A DNA stretch of 53,860 bases from Clostridia bacterium (GCA_017512805.1 JAFWES010000017.1:1-53860), one strand, 5' to 3'; shown: positions 24,290 to 33,424, counted from the first letter of the stretch. A program made the numbers and translations. Notes: generated by a model not told the origin, from the sequence alone.

Positions 24290-26053
24290 ATGGAAGAGAA
24301 TACACCCCGCAGCAATTTTATATGGGACGCCATTGAGCAGGATCTTTCGGAGGGCCGGTATCAGGAGATTCATACCCGCTTTCCCCCGGAGCCCAACGGT
24401 TATATGCATATCGGGCACTGTAAGGCCCTGATCATGGATTTTCTGACCGCTGAAAAGTTCGGGGGCAAGTGCAACCTCCGCTTTGACGATACCAATCCCG
24501 CCAAGGAAGATACCGAATATGTGGAAAACATCAAGAAGGATATCCACTGGCTCGGTTTCCACTGGACCGGGGGTGAATTTTACGCGTCCGATTATTATGA
24601 CAAGTGCTATGAGATTGCGGAGGACTGGATTCGCCGGGGCCTGGCCTATGTGGATGAGCTGAGCCGGGAGGAGATGCGGGAATACCGGGGGACCCTGACC
24701 CAGCCCGGGAAAAACAGTCCCTGGCGGGACCGTCCCATGGAGGAAAGCCTGGATCTTTTCCGCCGCATGCGGGCCGGGGAGTTCCCGGAGGGAAGCAAAA
24801 CCCTGCGGATGAAGATCGACATGGCCTCCCCCAACATCGTCATGCGGGATCCCGCCATGTACCGCATCAAATACCAGGAGCACTGGCGGACAGGGAATAA
24901 ATGGTGCATCTATCCCATGTATGATTTCGCCCATCCCATCGGCGACGCCCTGGAGTGCATCAGCCACTCCATGTGCTCCCTGGAGTATGAAATCCACCGT
25001 CCGCTGTATGACTGGGTGGTGGAAAAAGCCGCCAACCTGCTCCCCGCCAAGCCCCGGCAGATCGAGTTTGCCCGCCTGAACCTGACGCAGACGGTCATGA
25101 GCAAGCGGTACCTCCGGGCCCTGGTGGAGGGCGGATATGTGCGGGGATGGGATGATCCCCGGATGCCCACCCTGGCCGCCCTGCGCCGCCGGGGGTATAC
25201 CGGCGCCGCCATCCGGGATTTTGTGGACCGGATCGGCATGAGCAAGGCGGATTCCCTGGTGGACTTCGCCCTGCTGGAAAGCTGCGTCCGGGCCAATCTG
25301 GACGATACGGCCGTCCGGGTCATGGCTGTGCTGCATCCGGTGAAGGTGGTGCTCACCAACTGGCCGGATGGGGAAACCAAAACCCTGACCATGGAAAATC
25401 ACCCCAAGCACCCGGAAATGGGAACCCATCAGGTCACCATCGGGCGGGAGCTGTGGATCGAGGCGGAAGACTTCCTGGAGGAGCCGGTCAAGGGCTATAA
25501 GCGCATGTATCCCGGCAATGAAGTCCGTTTGAAGGGCGCCTACATCGTCCGCTGCGACGATTGTGTGAAGGACGAAAGCGGCCGCATTCAGGAAATCCAC
25601 TGCACGGTGGACTTTTCCACGGAAAGCGGAACCCCCGGCGCCGACCGGAAGATCAAAGGCGCCACCCTGCACTGGGTCCATGCGGCCGACGCCGTTCCCG
25701 TGGAAGGCAGGCTGTATGAGCCCCTGCTGACCGCGGAGGCCGAAGCGGCCGAGCAGGAAGAGGAAGCCGCGGACGCGGCCGCCGAAGCCGGCGTGGAAGA
25801 AAATACCGATGAAGCGGTGGAAAACAGCACCGACCGGAAGCTGAAAGAGTTTATCCGCCGGCTGAATCCCAACAGCCTGGAAGTGACCCGCGGCTGGGCG
25901 GAACCCATTGTGGCGGAAGGCGAACCCGGAACCACCTTCCAGTTCATGCGGCTGGGCTATTTCTGCAAGGATCCGGATTCCACAGCTGCCCTCCCCGTCT
26001 TTAACCGCACCGTCGGTCTGAGGGATACCTTCGCCAAGCAGGTCAAAAAATAA
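24290..26053 (+). CDS. glnS: Glutaminyl-tRNA synthetase with acidic insert
   Basis: Class I synthetase charging tRNA-Gln. The 587 residues have PPEPNGYMHIGH (HIGH at 40-43), RFDDTNPAKED, the KMSKS-equivalent VMSKR at about 267-271 and the beta-barrel anticodon domains. Odd: a low-complexity acidic stretch of about 33 residues (about 481-513, AEAEAAEQEEEAADAAAEAG and beyond) is inserted in the C-terminal anticodon-binding part, before KLKEFIRRLNPNSLEV. Start: the frame is open to 24188, but the ATG at 24290 follows GGAAGGACAGAG and begins at the family N-terminus. A GlnRS implies that tRNA-Gln need not be made by GatCAB here. gltX follows 100 bases later. Confidence 0.95.
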   Translation: MEENTPRSNFIWDAIEQDLSEGRYQEIHTRFPPEPNGYMHIGHCKALIMDFLTAEKFGGKCNLRFDDTNPAKEDTEYVENIKKDIHWLGFHWTGGEFYASDYYDKCYEIAEDWIRRGLAYVDELSREEMREYRGTLTQPGKNSPWRDRPMEESLDLFRRMRAGEFPEGSKTLRMKIDMASPNIVMRDPAMYRIKYQEHWRTGNKWCIYPMYDFAHPIGDALECISHSMCSLEYEIHRPLYDWVVEKAANLLPAKPRQIEFARLNLTQTVMSKRYLRALVEGGYVRGWDDPRMPTLAALRRRGYTGAAIRDFVDRIGMSKADSLVDFALLESCVRANLDDTAVRVMAVLHPVKVVLTNWPDGETKTLTMENHPKHPEMGTHQVTIGRELWIEAEDFLEEPVKGYKRMYPGNEVRLKGAYIVRCDDCVKDESGRIQEIHCTVDFSTESGTPGADRKIKGATLHWVHAADAVPVEGRLYEPLLTAEAEAAEQEEEAADAAAEAGVEENTDEAVENSTDRKLKEFIRRLNPNSLEVTRGWAEPIVAEGEPGTTFQFMRLGYFCKDPDSTAALPVFNRTVGLRDTFAKQVKK

Positions 26054-26153
26054 GATCATTCAGTCCGGAAGCGTTCAGGCGCGCACGCAGGGCCCGTCCC
26101 TTCCGCGCTGCTGGACCGCCGCGGCTGAACCGATACAGAATAAGGAGATAAAG

Positions 26154-27620
26154 ATGGAAATTCGCACCCGTTTTGCCCCCTCCCCCACAGGCTTTATGCA
26201 CCTGGGCGGTCTGCGCACTGCCCTGTACAATTACCTTTACGCCCGGAAAAATGGCGGAAAGTTCATTCTCCGCATCGAGGATACCGATCTGGAGCGCTTT
26301 GTCCCCGGCGCCACGGAAGTCATCTATGACACCCTGAAGCGCTGCGGCCTGGAATGGGACGAGGGGCCCGACGTAGGCGGCCCCGTGGCCCCCTATATCC
26401 AGAGCCAGCGGAAGGACACGTACCTGCCCTATGCGAAAAAGCTGGTGCAAACCGGCCACGCCTACTACTGCTTCTGCTCCAAGGAAGAAATCGAGGACCG
26501 GAAAGCAAAGGTGGAGGCCGCCGGCGGAACCTGGAAATACGACAAGCACTGCCTGCATCTTTCCCCCGAGGAAGTACAGCAAAAGCTGGACGCAGGTCTT
26601 CCCTGGACCATCCGCATGAACGCCCCCACCGAGGGGGAATCCAGCTACCACGATACGGTTTTCGGGGATATGACCTTCCCGAATGCCGAGGCGATGGACG
26701 ACATGGTTCTCATCAAGCAGGACGGGATGCCGACCTACAACTTTGCCAACGTGATCGATGACCATCTGATGGGCATTACCCATGTCATGCGGGGCATGGA
26801 ATATCTGTCCTCCACCCCCCGGTACAACTTCCTGTACGAAGCCCTGGGCTGGGAGGTTCCCACCTATGTGCACCTGACCACCGTCATGCGGGACGCCCAG
26901 CACAAGCTTTCCAAGCGCAGCGGCGACGCCTACTTCTCCGATTTTGTGGATAAGGGATACCTGCCGGAGGCCCTGATCAATTACCTGGCCCTGGTCGGCT
27001 GGAATCCGGGCGATGAGCGGGAGTTCTTTACCCTGCCGGAACTGGTGGAGGCCTTCGACATCCACAGGCTGAACAACTCCCCCGGCATTTTCGACGTTCA
27101 GAAGCTGACCTGGTTTAACGCCGAGTACATCCGGCGCATGTCGCCGGAAGCCTATCTGGAAAAGGCCGCGCCCTGGTTCGACCGGGTGCTGGCCGGCAAG
27201 GGCATCGATTACCGCCGTCTGGCGGAGCTGACCCAGACCCGGACGGAGGTCTTTAACCAGCTGCCGGATATGGTCTCCTTCCTGGCGGACATGCCGGATT
27301 ACGATCTGGAACTGTATACCCACAAGAAAATGAAGACCAATCCGGAGGTGGCGCTGACCAGCCTGAAGCTGGTGCAGCCTGTGCTGGAAGGGCTGACGGA
27401 CTGGACGGAAGCCGCCGTCCATGACGCGGTGATGGAAGCCATTGCCGCCGCCGGCGTGAAGAACGGCGTAGTGCTCTGGCCCCTGCGGGTGGCCCTCTCC
27501 GGCGTCGCGAACACCCCCGGCGGCGCCTTCGAAATCGCCGGTCTCCTGGGCCGGGAGGAAACCCTCCGCCGCCTGCAAAGCGGGATCGAAAAGCTGCAGA
27601 CCGCCCAGGCCAACGCCTGA
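26154..27620 (+). CDS. gltX: Glutamyl-tRNA synthetase
   Basis: Class I synthetase of 488 residues charging tRNA-Glu with glutamate. RFAPSPTGFMHLGGLRTALYN holds the HIGH-like motif at about 15-18, LRIEDTD is typical, and HKLSKRSGD is the KMSKS loop at about 247-251; the C-terminal helical anticodon domain is complete. With glnS beside it, this enzyme is probably discriminating, but that cannot be read with certainty. AAGGAGATAAAG precedes the ATG. The gene ends eight bases before a strong shared terminator. Confidence 0.96.
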   Translation: MEIRTRFAPSPTGFMHLGGLRTALYNYLYARKNGGKFILRIEDTDLERFVPGATEVIYDTLKRCGLEWDEGPDVGGPVAPYIQSQRKDTYLPYAKKLVQTGHAYYCFCSKEEIEDRKAKVEAAGGTWKYDKHCLHLSPEEVQQKLDAGLPWTIRMNAPTEGESSYHDTVFGDMTFPNAEAMDDMVLIKQDGMPTYNFANVIDDHLMGITHVMRGMEYLSSTPRYNFLYEALGWEVPTYVHLTTVMRDAQHKLSKRSGDAYFSDFVDKGYLPEALINYLALVGWNPGDEREFFTLPELVEAFDIHRLNNSPGIFDVQKLTWFNAEYIRRMSPEAYLEKAAPWFDRVLAGKGIDYRRLAELTQTRTEVFNQLPDMVSFLADMPDYDLELYTHKKMKTNPEVALTSLKLVQPVLEGLTDWTEAAVHDAVMEAIAAAGVKNGVVLWPLRVALSGVANTPGGAFEIAGLLGREETLRRLQSGIEKLQTAQANA

Positions 27621-27627
27621 CGGAATC

Positions 27628-27666
27628 GGAAAAACCCCCGACGCCTTTCGGCGCGGGGGTTTTTCC
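27628..27666. terminator. Strong bidirectional terminator between gltX and rhaD
   Basis: GGAAAAACCCCCG and CGGGGGTTTTTCC flank an inner GCC/GGC stem with TTTC loop. The stem carries A and T runs on opposite sides, so it works on both strands for the convergent gltX and rhaD. Confidence 0.85.
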
Positions 27667-27724
27667 GTCCCGGTTCGATGGGCCCGACGGGGTCCACGCA
27701 TCCGTTTCCTCGCAAGGGGAGCTG

Positions 27725-28537
27725 TCAGTTCAGATAGCCTTCCCGGCCCTTGACGCCGAAGCGGCCTTCCATCAGATGCAGCTGTTCGTCGGTGATGGTA
27801 TTGATCCTCGGCAGGTGCGCGATCTTCATATAGATTTCCGCCGCCTTTTCCGCCGTTTCGATCAGGCCGAAGGTTTCGTCCAGATCCTTGCCGGCGCCAT
27901 AGATGCCGTGCTGGCTCCACACCACCAGGCGGGCGGTTTCCATCTTCTTCGCGGTGGCTTCGCCGATTTCGTTGGTGCCGCAAAGCATCCAGGGCAGTAC
28001 GTTGACCCCTTCGGGGAAGACCACGATGCACTCGGTACACATCTGCCACAGGGTTCTGGTGAACTCCCGTTCATCCAGGGTATGCACATAGGTCATGGCC
28101 AGCAGATTCGCGGGATGGCAGTGCATCACCACCCGGTTCAGGGGATCCACCTTCAGCCGCGCCACATGGCTCATCATGTGAGCCGGGAACTCGGAGGTGA
28201 ACTGTCCGCCGTCGGTGTAGCCCCAGAGCAGATCCGCCTGTCTGCCCTGGTCTTTGAGCCGGACAATGCCCAGGTTCACTTCGGGCGCGTACTGTACATT
28301 TTTGAAATACTTGCCAGTCCCGGTCACCAGGAAAATCTTCCCTTCCAGTTCGGGTGCGGAAAAGCCCGTGGGAATGGTACGGATCACGGCGTTCAGATCC
28401 AGATACGCATTGACGTCCCCCTCATCCAGCATCAGGGATACGTTGCCGCCGTTGCGCTCATCCCATGTGTGGGCATACATATTGGTGACGGTCCTGATCA
28501 TTTCCACCATAAAGGGTGCTTCCAGAATGTTTTTCAT
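27725..28537 (-). CDS. rhaD: Rhamnulose-1-phosphate aldolase
   Basis: Class II zinc aldolase of 270 residues, splitting L-rhamnulose 1-phosphate to dihydroxyacetone phosphate and lactaldehyde. The DERNGGNVSLML start, PTGFSAPELEGKIFLVTGTGKYF, VVMHCHPANLLAMTYV (zinc His pair) and VVWSQHGIYGAGKDLDE (later zinc His) are all present, as is the catalytic Glu in the FPEGVNVLPW region. Length is normal. It is last in the operon rhaB - isomerase - rhaD, about 96 bases after the isomerase. Confidence 0.94.
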   Translation of the reverse strand: MKNILEAPFMVEMIRTVTNMYAHTWDERNGGNVSLMLDEGDVNAYLDLNAVIRTIPTGFSAPELEGKIFLVTGTGKYFKNVQYAPEVNLGIVRLKDQGRQADLLWGYTDGGQFTSEFPAHMMSHVARLKVDPLNRVVMHCHPANLLAMTYVHTLDEREFTRTLWQMCTECIVVFPEGVNVLPWMLCGTNEIGEATAKKMETARLVVWSQHGIYGAGKDLDETFGLIETAEKAAEIYMKIAHLPRINTITDEQLHLMEGRFGVKGREGYLN

Positions 28538-28633
28538 GTTCCTTTTCTCCTTCTCGCATCTTCGCGCCGCTGCTTTTCCGGGAGCCCTGTCCGCCGGCGC
28601 GGGCGGGAGGCTTTCGGCTGATGTCCGGTCCGT

Positions 28634-30058
28634 TCAGCGGGTAATGATATCCACCGGCACATTAAAGATCTTCGCGACCTTCAGGATGGTATCGATATGC
28701 CGTCCGGCGGCGGCGGCCATATGATGGGTGGGGCCCGCTTCGCTCCAGCGGTTGCAGAAATCCCTGGCCCCGCAGGTGAAGCGCATCCGCATGTTCGTAT
28801 CCCCGAACATGAAGATGGGGCCTTCCTCATTGACGCCCTCCGCCACCACGAACTTGAAATGTCCGTCCTTATCCTGCGTGATCCCCAGGAAGGTAATGGG
28901 CGTATTGGTGGGCGGATAGAACTGGGTCAGATATCCTCCGCCGGTCTTCCCGTGGAAAACGGGCACGATTTTCATCGTGGGCTTCCGGGCCTGGGAGATG
29001 TCCGCGTCGCCGGATCCGGAATGGCCGATGATGCAGATGTCTTCGTCAAAGTCGATGGAATACATTTCGGAAAGCTGGCCCGTTCCGGCGATCACCTTCA
29101 GGATGCCCATCGCCATCGCCACCTTGATATCCCCTTCCACCGCGCAGGCGGTGCCCTGCTTGATCAGCATCGAAAAAGCGGGGATCAGCATGGAATCCAG
29201 CTTGCCGGCCACGCCCTGGGCGAAGCCGTCATAGTGGCTGGCCACAAAGCCCAGCTGTTCGTCCTTCACCCACTGCTCAAAGGCGACAACATATTTCGCC
29301 ATATCCCAGACCTTTTCGACTGTTCCGCCTCCTTCAATATCGAAGGTGTCGAGAATGTCCTGCGCCTTGGCCCGGATGGCGTCTTCATCGGTGATGTCGT
29401 CGGCGATGGCCCACATCTTCTCCCAGTCGAACTGCTTGGTATACAGCCACATCCGGTGATACAGGTTGGTTTCGTCGATATACAGGTCCATCATGCCGGG
29501 ATAAGGCCGGCCGATCTGGGCAATGTTGGTATTCCGGAAACGGCGCCGCACCTGGGCGGCAGTGCACCACTGGGCGATTTCCTTCTCGACCTGGGGATCT
29601 CCGCCTTCCACCACCCCGGTGATCACCGCGTGCCGCTTTCCGGCCCGCTCCAGGTCCGCCACCATTTCACCCACCGCTCCGCAGGCATACAGCTCACCCA
29701 GCCAGGTGGGCGTATCCGTCGTGGCGTAGTCCGGCGCCTTTTTCTTCTGTACGTTCACCAGCACCACCGGAACGTCCAGATCCCGGACCGCGGGAAGCAT
29801 ATTATAGCTGGTGGCATAGGTCAAAAGCTGCAGGATCACCAGATCCACATCCGCGGCGCGGAACGCGTCCCCCGCGGCCATGGCCAGTTCCTTGGTCGTG
29901 ACGATGCCGCCGTCAATCAGTTCGACGGAGTCCGGAATCGTCTTTTTAAAGGCCGCGTACTGGCCCTCGAATTCCGGCACCAGGGAGGGAAACTGAGGCA
30001 GGTATGCGCCAAGGGCAATGGCGAAGACGCCGACCCTGGCTTTGGTGTTAACGAGCAT
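28634..30058 (-). CDS. L-fucose/L-arabinose isomerase family protein in the rhamnose operon
   Basis: Ketol isomerase-like protein of 474 residues related to the arabinose/fucose isomerase superfamily, not to the TIM-barrel rhamnose isomerase RhaA. Visible: the N-terminal Rossmann-like part (ARVGVFAIALGAYLPQF, DLVILQLLTYATSYNML), ACAVEGDIKVAMAMGILK with a likely metal Glu, CIIGHSGSGDADIS, and the C-terminal GPTHHMAAAAGRHID with a His pair. Sitting between the rhamnulokinase and rhamnulose-1-phosphate aldolase, it most likely turns L-rhamnose into L-rhamnulose; that role is inference from context. Start at ATG after AGGAGGACTAAACC. Confidence 0.85.
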   Translation of the reverse strand: MLVNTKARVGVFAIALGAYLPQFPSLVPEFEGQYAAFKKTIPDSVELIDGGIVTTKELAMAAGDAFRAADVDLVILQLLTYATSYNMLPAVRDLDVPVVLVNVQKKKAPDYATTDTPTWLGELYACGAVGEMVADLERAGKRHAVITGVVEGGDPQVEKEIAQWCTAAQVRRRFRNTNIAQIGRPYPGMMDLYIDETNLYHRMWLYTKQFDWEKMWAIADDITDEDAIRAKAQDILDTFDIEGGGTVEKVWDMAKYVVAFEQWVKDEQLGFVASHYDGFAQGVAGKLDSMLIPAFSMLIKQGTACAVEGDIKVAMAMGILKVIAGTGQLSEMYSIDFDEDICIIGHSGSGDADISQARKPTMKIVPVFHGKTGGGYLTQFYPPTNTPITFLGITQDKDGHFKFVVAEGVNEEGPIFMFGDTNMRMRFTCGARDFCNRWSEAGPTHHMAAAAGRHIDTILKVAKIFNVPVDIITR

Positions 30059-30061
30059 GGT

Positions 30062-31345
30062 TTAGTCCTCCTTCACGTTCATTTGAATCTTCAGATTGCC
30101 CAGGGCCGTGGCTTCGATCGGCAGGGCGATCACCCGTTTGCCGGTGGCCTCCTCGGTCAGCCGGTTCAAAAACCGGTTCTTCGCGCCGCCGCCCACGATG
30201 TAGAGCCTGTCATAGGTTCGGCCCGTATTGCGCTCAATGTCCTCAATGGCCTGGCGGTAGCTCCGGGCCAGGGACCGGTACGCGCATCGGAAATAGTCGG
30301 CCGCGCGCCGGGGAGGCTGGGCCAGCTTTTCGTCAAAGGCCGCCTTCATGCTCTCGGGCGCCAGAAAGAGGGGATCATCGGCATTCACCAGGCCGTCGAA
30401 ATCGCTTTCCTCCGCCTTCGCCGTGATCTCGCCCCAGGGGGTCTCCGGGCAAAGTTCCGACCGCAGCCGGTTCACCAGCCACATGCCCATGATGTTTTTC
30501 TGGTACCGGTTGTAGCCCACGCCGCCCTCGTTGCTGTAATTGGCCGCCATGCTGTTTTCATCGGTCAGGGGCCTGGGGGTTTTGACGCCCAGCAGGGACC
30601 AGGTGCCGGATGAAATGTACAGCGCGTCCCCCTCCATGGGAATGCCTTCCACCGCGCTGCCGGTATCGTGGGTCGCGCAGAGGATCACTTTCATCCCCTT
30701 GTATTCCCCGATGACCGTCCCCGGCTGTTCCAGGGGGCGGAACAGGTGCGCCGGCAGGTCCAGCGCCGCGATCATCTCCGGATCGAAGGCGCCCGTTTCC
30801 GCGTTGACCATACCGCCGGTGGTGGCGTTGGTATACTCATGGCTCTTCCGGCCGCACAGCCGATACAGCAGATATTCGGGAATCATCAGATAATCCGTCA
30901 CGCCTTCCAGCCGGCCGGCCAGCTTGTCCGCGTACAGCTGGTAAACGGTATTGAAGGGCTGGAACTGGATCCCCGTCCGGCGGTACATTTCGGCAAACGG
31001 CATCCTTTCATGCGCCTGGGGAATCACCGCTTCGGTGCGGCTGTCCCGGTAAGCATAGCAGGGCAGCACCGGCTCCTCCCCCCGCAGCAGCACATAGTCC
31101 ACCCCCCAGGTGTCGATGGACAGGCTCCCGATCCCCGGGCAGACCTTCAGCGCTTCTTCAATGCCCTGGCGCACATGCCCTTCCAGGGCCTGAATATCCC
31201 ATGTCAAATGGCCGGCAGTCTCCGTGACACTGTTGGGGAAACGATAGACCTCCCGGGTCTGAAGGCTTCCGTCTTCTTCCCACCCGACGATGTGCCTGCC
31301 GCTGGACGCGCCGATATCGATGGCCAGACAGCAATTCAACCCCAT
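30062..31345 (-). CDS. rhaB: Rhamnulokinase
   Basis: FGGY-family kinase phosphorylating L-rhamnulose at O1. About 427 residues with AIDIGASSGRHIVGW (phosphate loop), SIDTWGVDYVLL (catalytic Asp region), YRDSRTE, ATHDTGSAVEG, ISSGTWSLLGV and VGGGAKNRFLNRL (adenosine motif). It is first in the rhamnose operon and the isomerase start follows its stop by three bases. The ATG at 31343-31345 has AAGGGAG only three bases away; an upstream TTG directly before it is an alternative. No AraC-type RhaR/RhaS regulator and no rhamnose transporter are in view. Confidence 0.93.
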   Translation of the reverse strand: MGLNCCLAIDIGASSGRHIVGWEEDGSLQTREVYRFPNSVTETAGHLTWDIQALEGHVRQGIEEALKVCPGIGSLSIDTWGVDYVLLRGEEPVLPCYAYRDSRTEAVIPQAHERMPFAEMYRRTGIQFQPFNTVYQLYADKLAGRLEGVTDYLMIPEYLLYRLCGRKSHEYTNATTGGMVNAETGAFDPEMIAALDLPAHLFRPLEQPGTVIGEYKGMKVILCATHDTGSAVEGIPMEGDALYISSGTWSLLGVKTPRPLTDENSMAANYSNEGGVGYNRYQKNIMGMWLVNRLRSELCPETPWGEITAKAEESDFDGLVNADDPLFLAPESMKAAFDEKLAQPPRRAADYFRCAYRSLARSYRQAIEDIERNTGRTYDRLYIVGGGAKNRFLNRLTEEATGKRVIALPIEATALGNLKIQMNVKED

Positions 31346-31392
31346 CAACTCCCTTCCGGATCATTCAATTGTAAAGAGCGTTTCACCTAAAA

Positions 31393-31421
31393 AGCCCTAT
31401 GAGCGGAAACCGTTCACAGGG
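31393..31421 (-). terminator. Terminator of tRNA-Leu(CAA)
   Basis: On the minus strand GCCCTGTGAACGG faces CCGCTCATAGGGC and is followed by TTTTT, directly behind the tRNA 3' end. It also separates the tRNA from the rhamnose operon that starts 50 bases further on. Confidence 0.75.
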
Positions 31422-31425
31422 CAAG

Positions 31426-31508
31426 TGCCGAAGGCGGGACTTGAACCCGCACGCTTTTGAGGGCAACGGATTTTGAATCCGCGGCGTCTGCCATTCCGCC
31501 ACTCCGGC
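31426..31508 (-). tRNA. tRNA-Leu (anticodon CAA)
   Basis: Minus strand, 83 bases with a long variable arm. Acceptor GCCGGAG/CTTCGGC with discriminator A, anticodon stem CGGAT/ATCCG with loop TCAAA holding CAA, T-loop GTTCAAGTC. CCA is not encoded. Confidence 0.95.
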
Positions 31509-31563
31509 CCGGCTGCGTTTATTATACCCATTCGCGTCCCCGCTGTCAACCTTGGAATTATGG

Positions 31564-31645
31564 CAGCTGCTCCGTCGCTCCGCCTTCTGCGGTATTTTCC
31601 TCCGGGAAACACCGCAGAAAGCGCTTGCGGGGCTGAACCGGCACG
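31564..31645. repeat. Miniature relative of the dispersed palindromic element
   Basis: GTCGCTCCGC, TGCGGTATTTTCCTCCGGG, GAAACACCGCAG and GCGCTTGCGGGGCTGAAC follow each other here. The same blocks form the two outer arms of the long element at 40872-41071, with the 110-base middle gone. The remaining arms still pair (CTTCTGCGGT/ACCGCAGAAAG, 31584-31621). Confidence 0.55.
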
Positions 31646-31647
31646 AA

Positions 31648-33414
31648 TTAGGTCGGATTATACTCAATGGTCTCCTGATAGGCCTTGTAGGTGGAGGTGC
31701 AGAGCTTTTCCCGTCTGATCTCCCGGTCTCCCTGATACCAGACCTTCCAGGTTTCCACCACGTACCCCTGCCGCCCTTTGACGGTGCGCTTGCTCTGTCC
31801 GGCGGGAAGACTCGTGTTGATGACATAATTGGTTCCCTCCGGCTGCGGCAGGGTTTTGACGGTCACGCTCTCCAGGTCGATGCGGGTATCCGCTCCCAGG
31901 CTCATGCCGTAAATCCGGACGGTCACCTTCTGCTTCTGATACTCGGCCAGGATAAACACCGGCCAGTCCGAATTGTTCTTGAATTTGAAGTCCAGCCCCG
32001 GCCAGTTCACCGTGGCGTCAAACCCTTTTTCGATATAGCTGGAAGGCCATGCATGGGGACTCCGGTCCACGATTTCCAGATCCGCCCGGGCCACCGCGTT
32101 AAACAGGGTGGAGCTGGTCTGACAGACGCCTCCGCCCACCTCTTCGATGCTCTCCCCCCGGGCGATGGCCGCGGCCGGCTTATACCCTTTTTCCGCCGAC
32201 CGCTCCCCGGTCGCGCCGTTGAAGCTGAAGGTTTCTCCGGGCAATACAGTGGTTCCGTTGATCGCTTCCGCGCTCAGGCGGATGTTGGTATTCCGGTTCT
32301 GGTCGCTGGTGGTTTTGGTGGTATAGGAAGAAATCAGGCCGAAGCTGTTCATCAGCTCCGTCTTCGTCACATCGGCAATCCGTTTTTCCGGCACCATCAC
32401 CGCCGTCCCGTGAAGGTCTCCCGCGTCCAGCATGCCAGCCACCTTCCGGAAGATTTCCTCCGCGCTCAGCTTCGCCCCCGGCACGTCCTCCGTAAAGGTA
32501 AAGGCCAGGGTGGAAAAATCAAAGGTGGCCACGGTGCTGTTGACCGGATCCCGGTTCACATAGCTGGAAATGCCCTCGCAAAGCGCCTGCAGGGCGCTGT
32601 GATCCCAGGTTTTTTCCGTTTCCATGGTCACGGGATAGCTTCGCAGCTCCGAGGCCCGGTCCACCCGCTCCTGAAAAGGCGTTTTCCCGCTGCCCCGAAG
32701 GCCCGCGCTGTTGCCCCGGCCGATCGCCCAGGCCTGCTCCGTCCGCTCCTTCGTGTTCCGGCTGACCGGAACCCGCTCCGGGTTCACCTGCCAGCTCTGG
32801 TTCCCCACGGTCACCGTGATGTCAAAATCCGCGTCCGCTTCTTCCGTCTCATCCGTCAGCATCGCGGCCGCCTCCGCCCTGGTCATTCCCCCTACATGGA
32901 TTCCGTCGATATAAACCCCGGGATAAATCCGGTCATGGAAGATTTCCCGGCGGGTTGCGGCGAAATTTTCTTCCCGCCCGCTGTCCAGCTGCAGAATGCT
33001 CCCGTTGGCGAAAACGATATTGGGCAGAAAGCGGTATCTCATCCCCGTGATCTGGGGCAGCGCCACATATCCCGCCCCGATGATCCCCGTCAGGGACAGA
33101 AGAATACAAAAGGCCCAGGCTGCCCTGTGCCGGGTCTTTTTCTTTTTGCGGTTCGGCCGCCCGGGCCGTTCCTCCCGCAAGAAAGGATCGTTAAACCGGT
33201 CAAAATCATCGAAAACAGACGACGGAGCCCCCAGCCCGTCGTCCTCTTCCGCGTTCCGTTGAAAATACCTGAACCTTCTCTCCGACTGCCGGATGGCTTC
33301 ATCCTTCTCCCGCAGATCTTCATCCCGTCCCAGGGGCTTTTTCCCCGGGAGGCCCAATTCGATGGTCTCCCCGTCCCCTTCGTACAGACGATCGTTTCCG
33401 CTTCTTCTCATCAT
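31648..33414 (-). CDS. VanW family envelope protein
   Basis: 588 residues. The charged N-terminal cytoplasmic part (1-90, ending RPNRKKKKTRHR) leads to one membrane helix (about 93-115, AAWAFCILLSLTGIIGAGYV). Outside lie putative peptidoglycan-binding (YoaR-like) regions, with YPGVYIDGIHVGGMTRAEAAA at about 165, and then the VanW domain with GETFSFNGATGERSAEKGYK, IEEVGGGVCQTSSTLFNA and SPHAWPSSYIEKGFDATV. VanW proteins accompany vancomycin resistance in some operons, but most, as here, are core envelope proteins with an unknown role. It is last in the rnjA-mltG-rex operon, 10 bases after rex. No resistance genes are near. Confidence 0.88.
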   Translation of the reverse strand: MMRRSGNDRLYEGDGETIELGLPGKKPLGRDEDLREKDEAIRQSERRFRYFQRNAEEDDGLGAPSSVFDDFDRFNDPFLREERPGRPNRKKKKTRHRAAWAFCILLSLTGIIGAGYVALPQITGMRYRFLPNIVFANGSILQLDSGREENFAATRREIFHDRIYPGVYIDGIHVGGMTRAEAAAMLTDETEEADADFDITVTVGNQSWQVNPERVPVSRNTKERTEQAWAIGRGNSAGLRGSGKTPFQERVDRASELRSYPVTMETEKTWDHSALQALCEGISSYVNRDPVNSTVATFDFSTLAFTFTEDVPGAKLSAEEIFRKVAGMLDAGDLHGTAVMVPEKRIADVTKTELMNSFGLISSYTTKTTSDQNRNTNIRLSAEAINGTTVLPGETFSFNGATGERSAEKGYKPAAAIARGESIEEVGGGVCQTSSTLFNAVARADLEIVDRSPHAWPSSYIEKGFDATVNWPGLDFKFKNNSDWPVFILAEYQKQKVTVRIYGMSLGADTRIDLESVTVKTLPQPEGTNYVINTSLPAGQSKRTVKGRQGYVVETWKVWYQGDREIRREKLCTSTYKAYQETIEYNPT

Positions 33415-33424
33415 ATACTCTTCT

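Noticed and set aside
24074-24290. Possible T-box leader before glnS
   Set aside because: The leader is only about 65 bases after the promoter and lacks a T-box sequence and specifier stem. The same holds for the 100-base gap before gltX.
31360-31400. TGAAACGCTC-like stretch upstream of rhaB as a possible cre site
   Set aside because: One base short in the left half and no match in the right half of the consensus.
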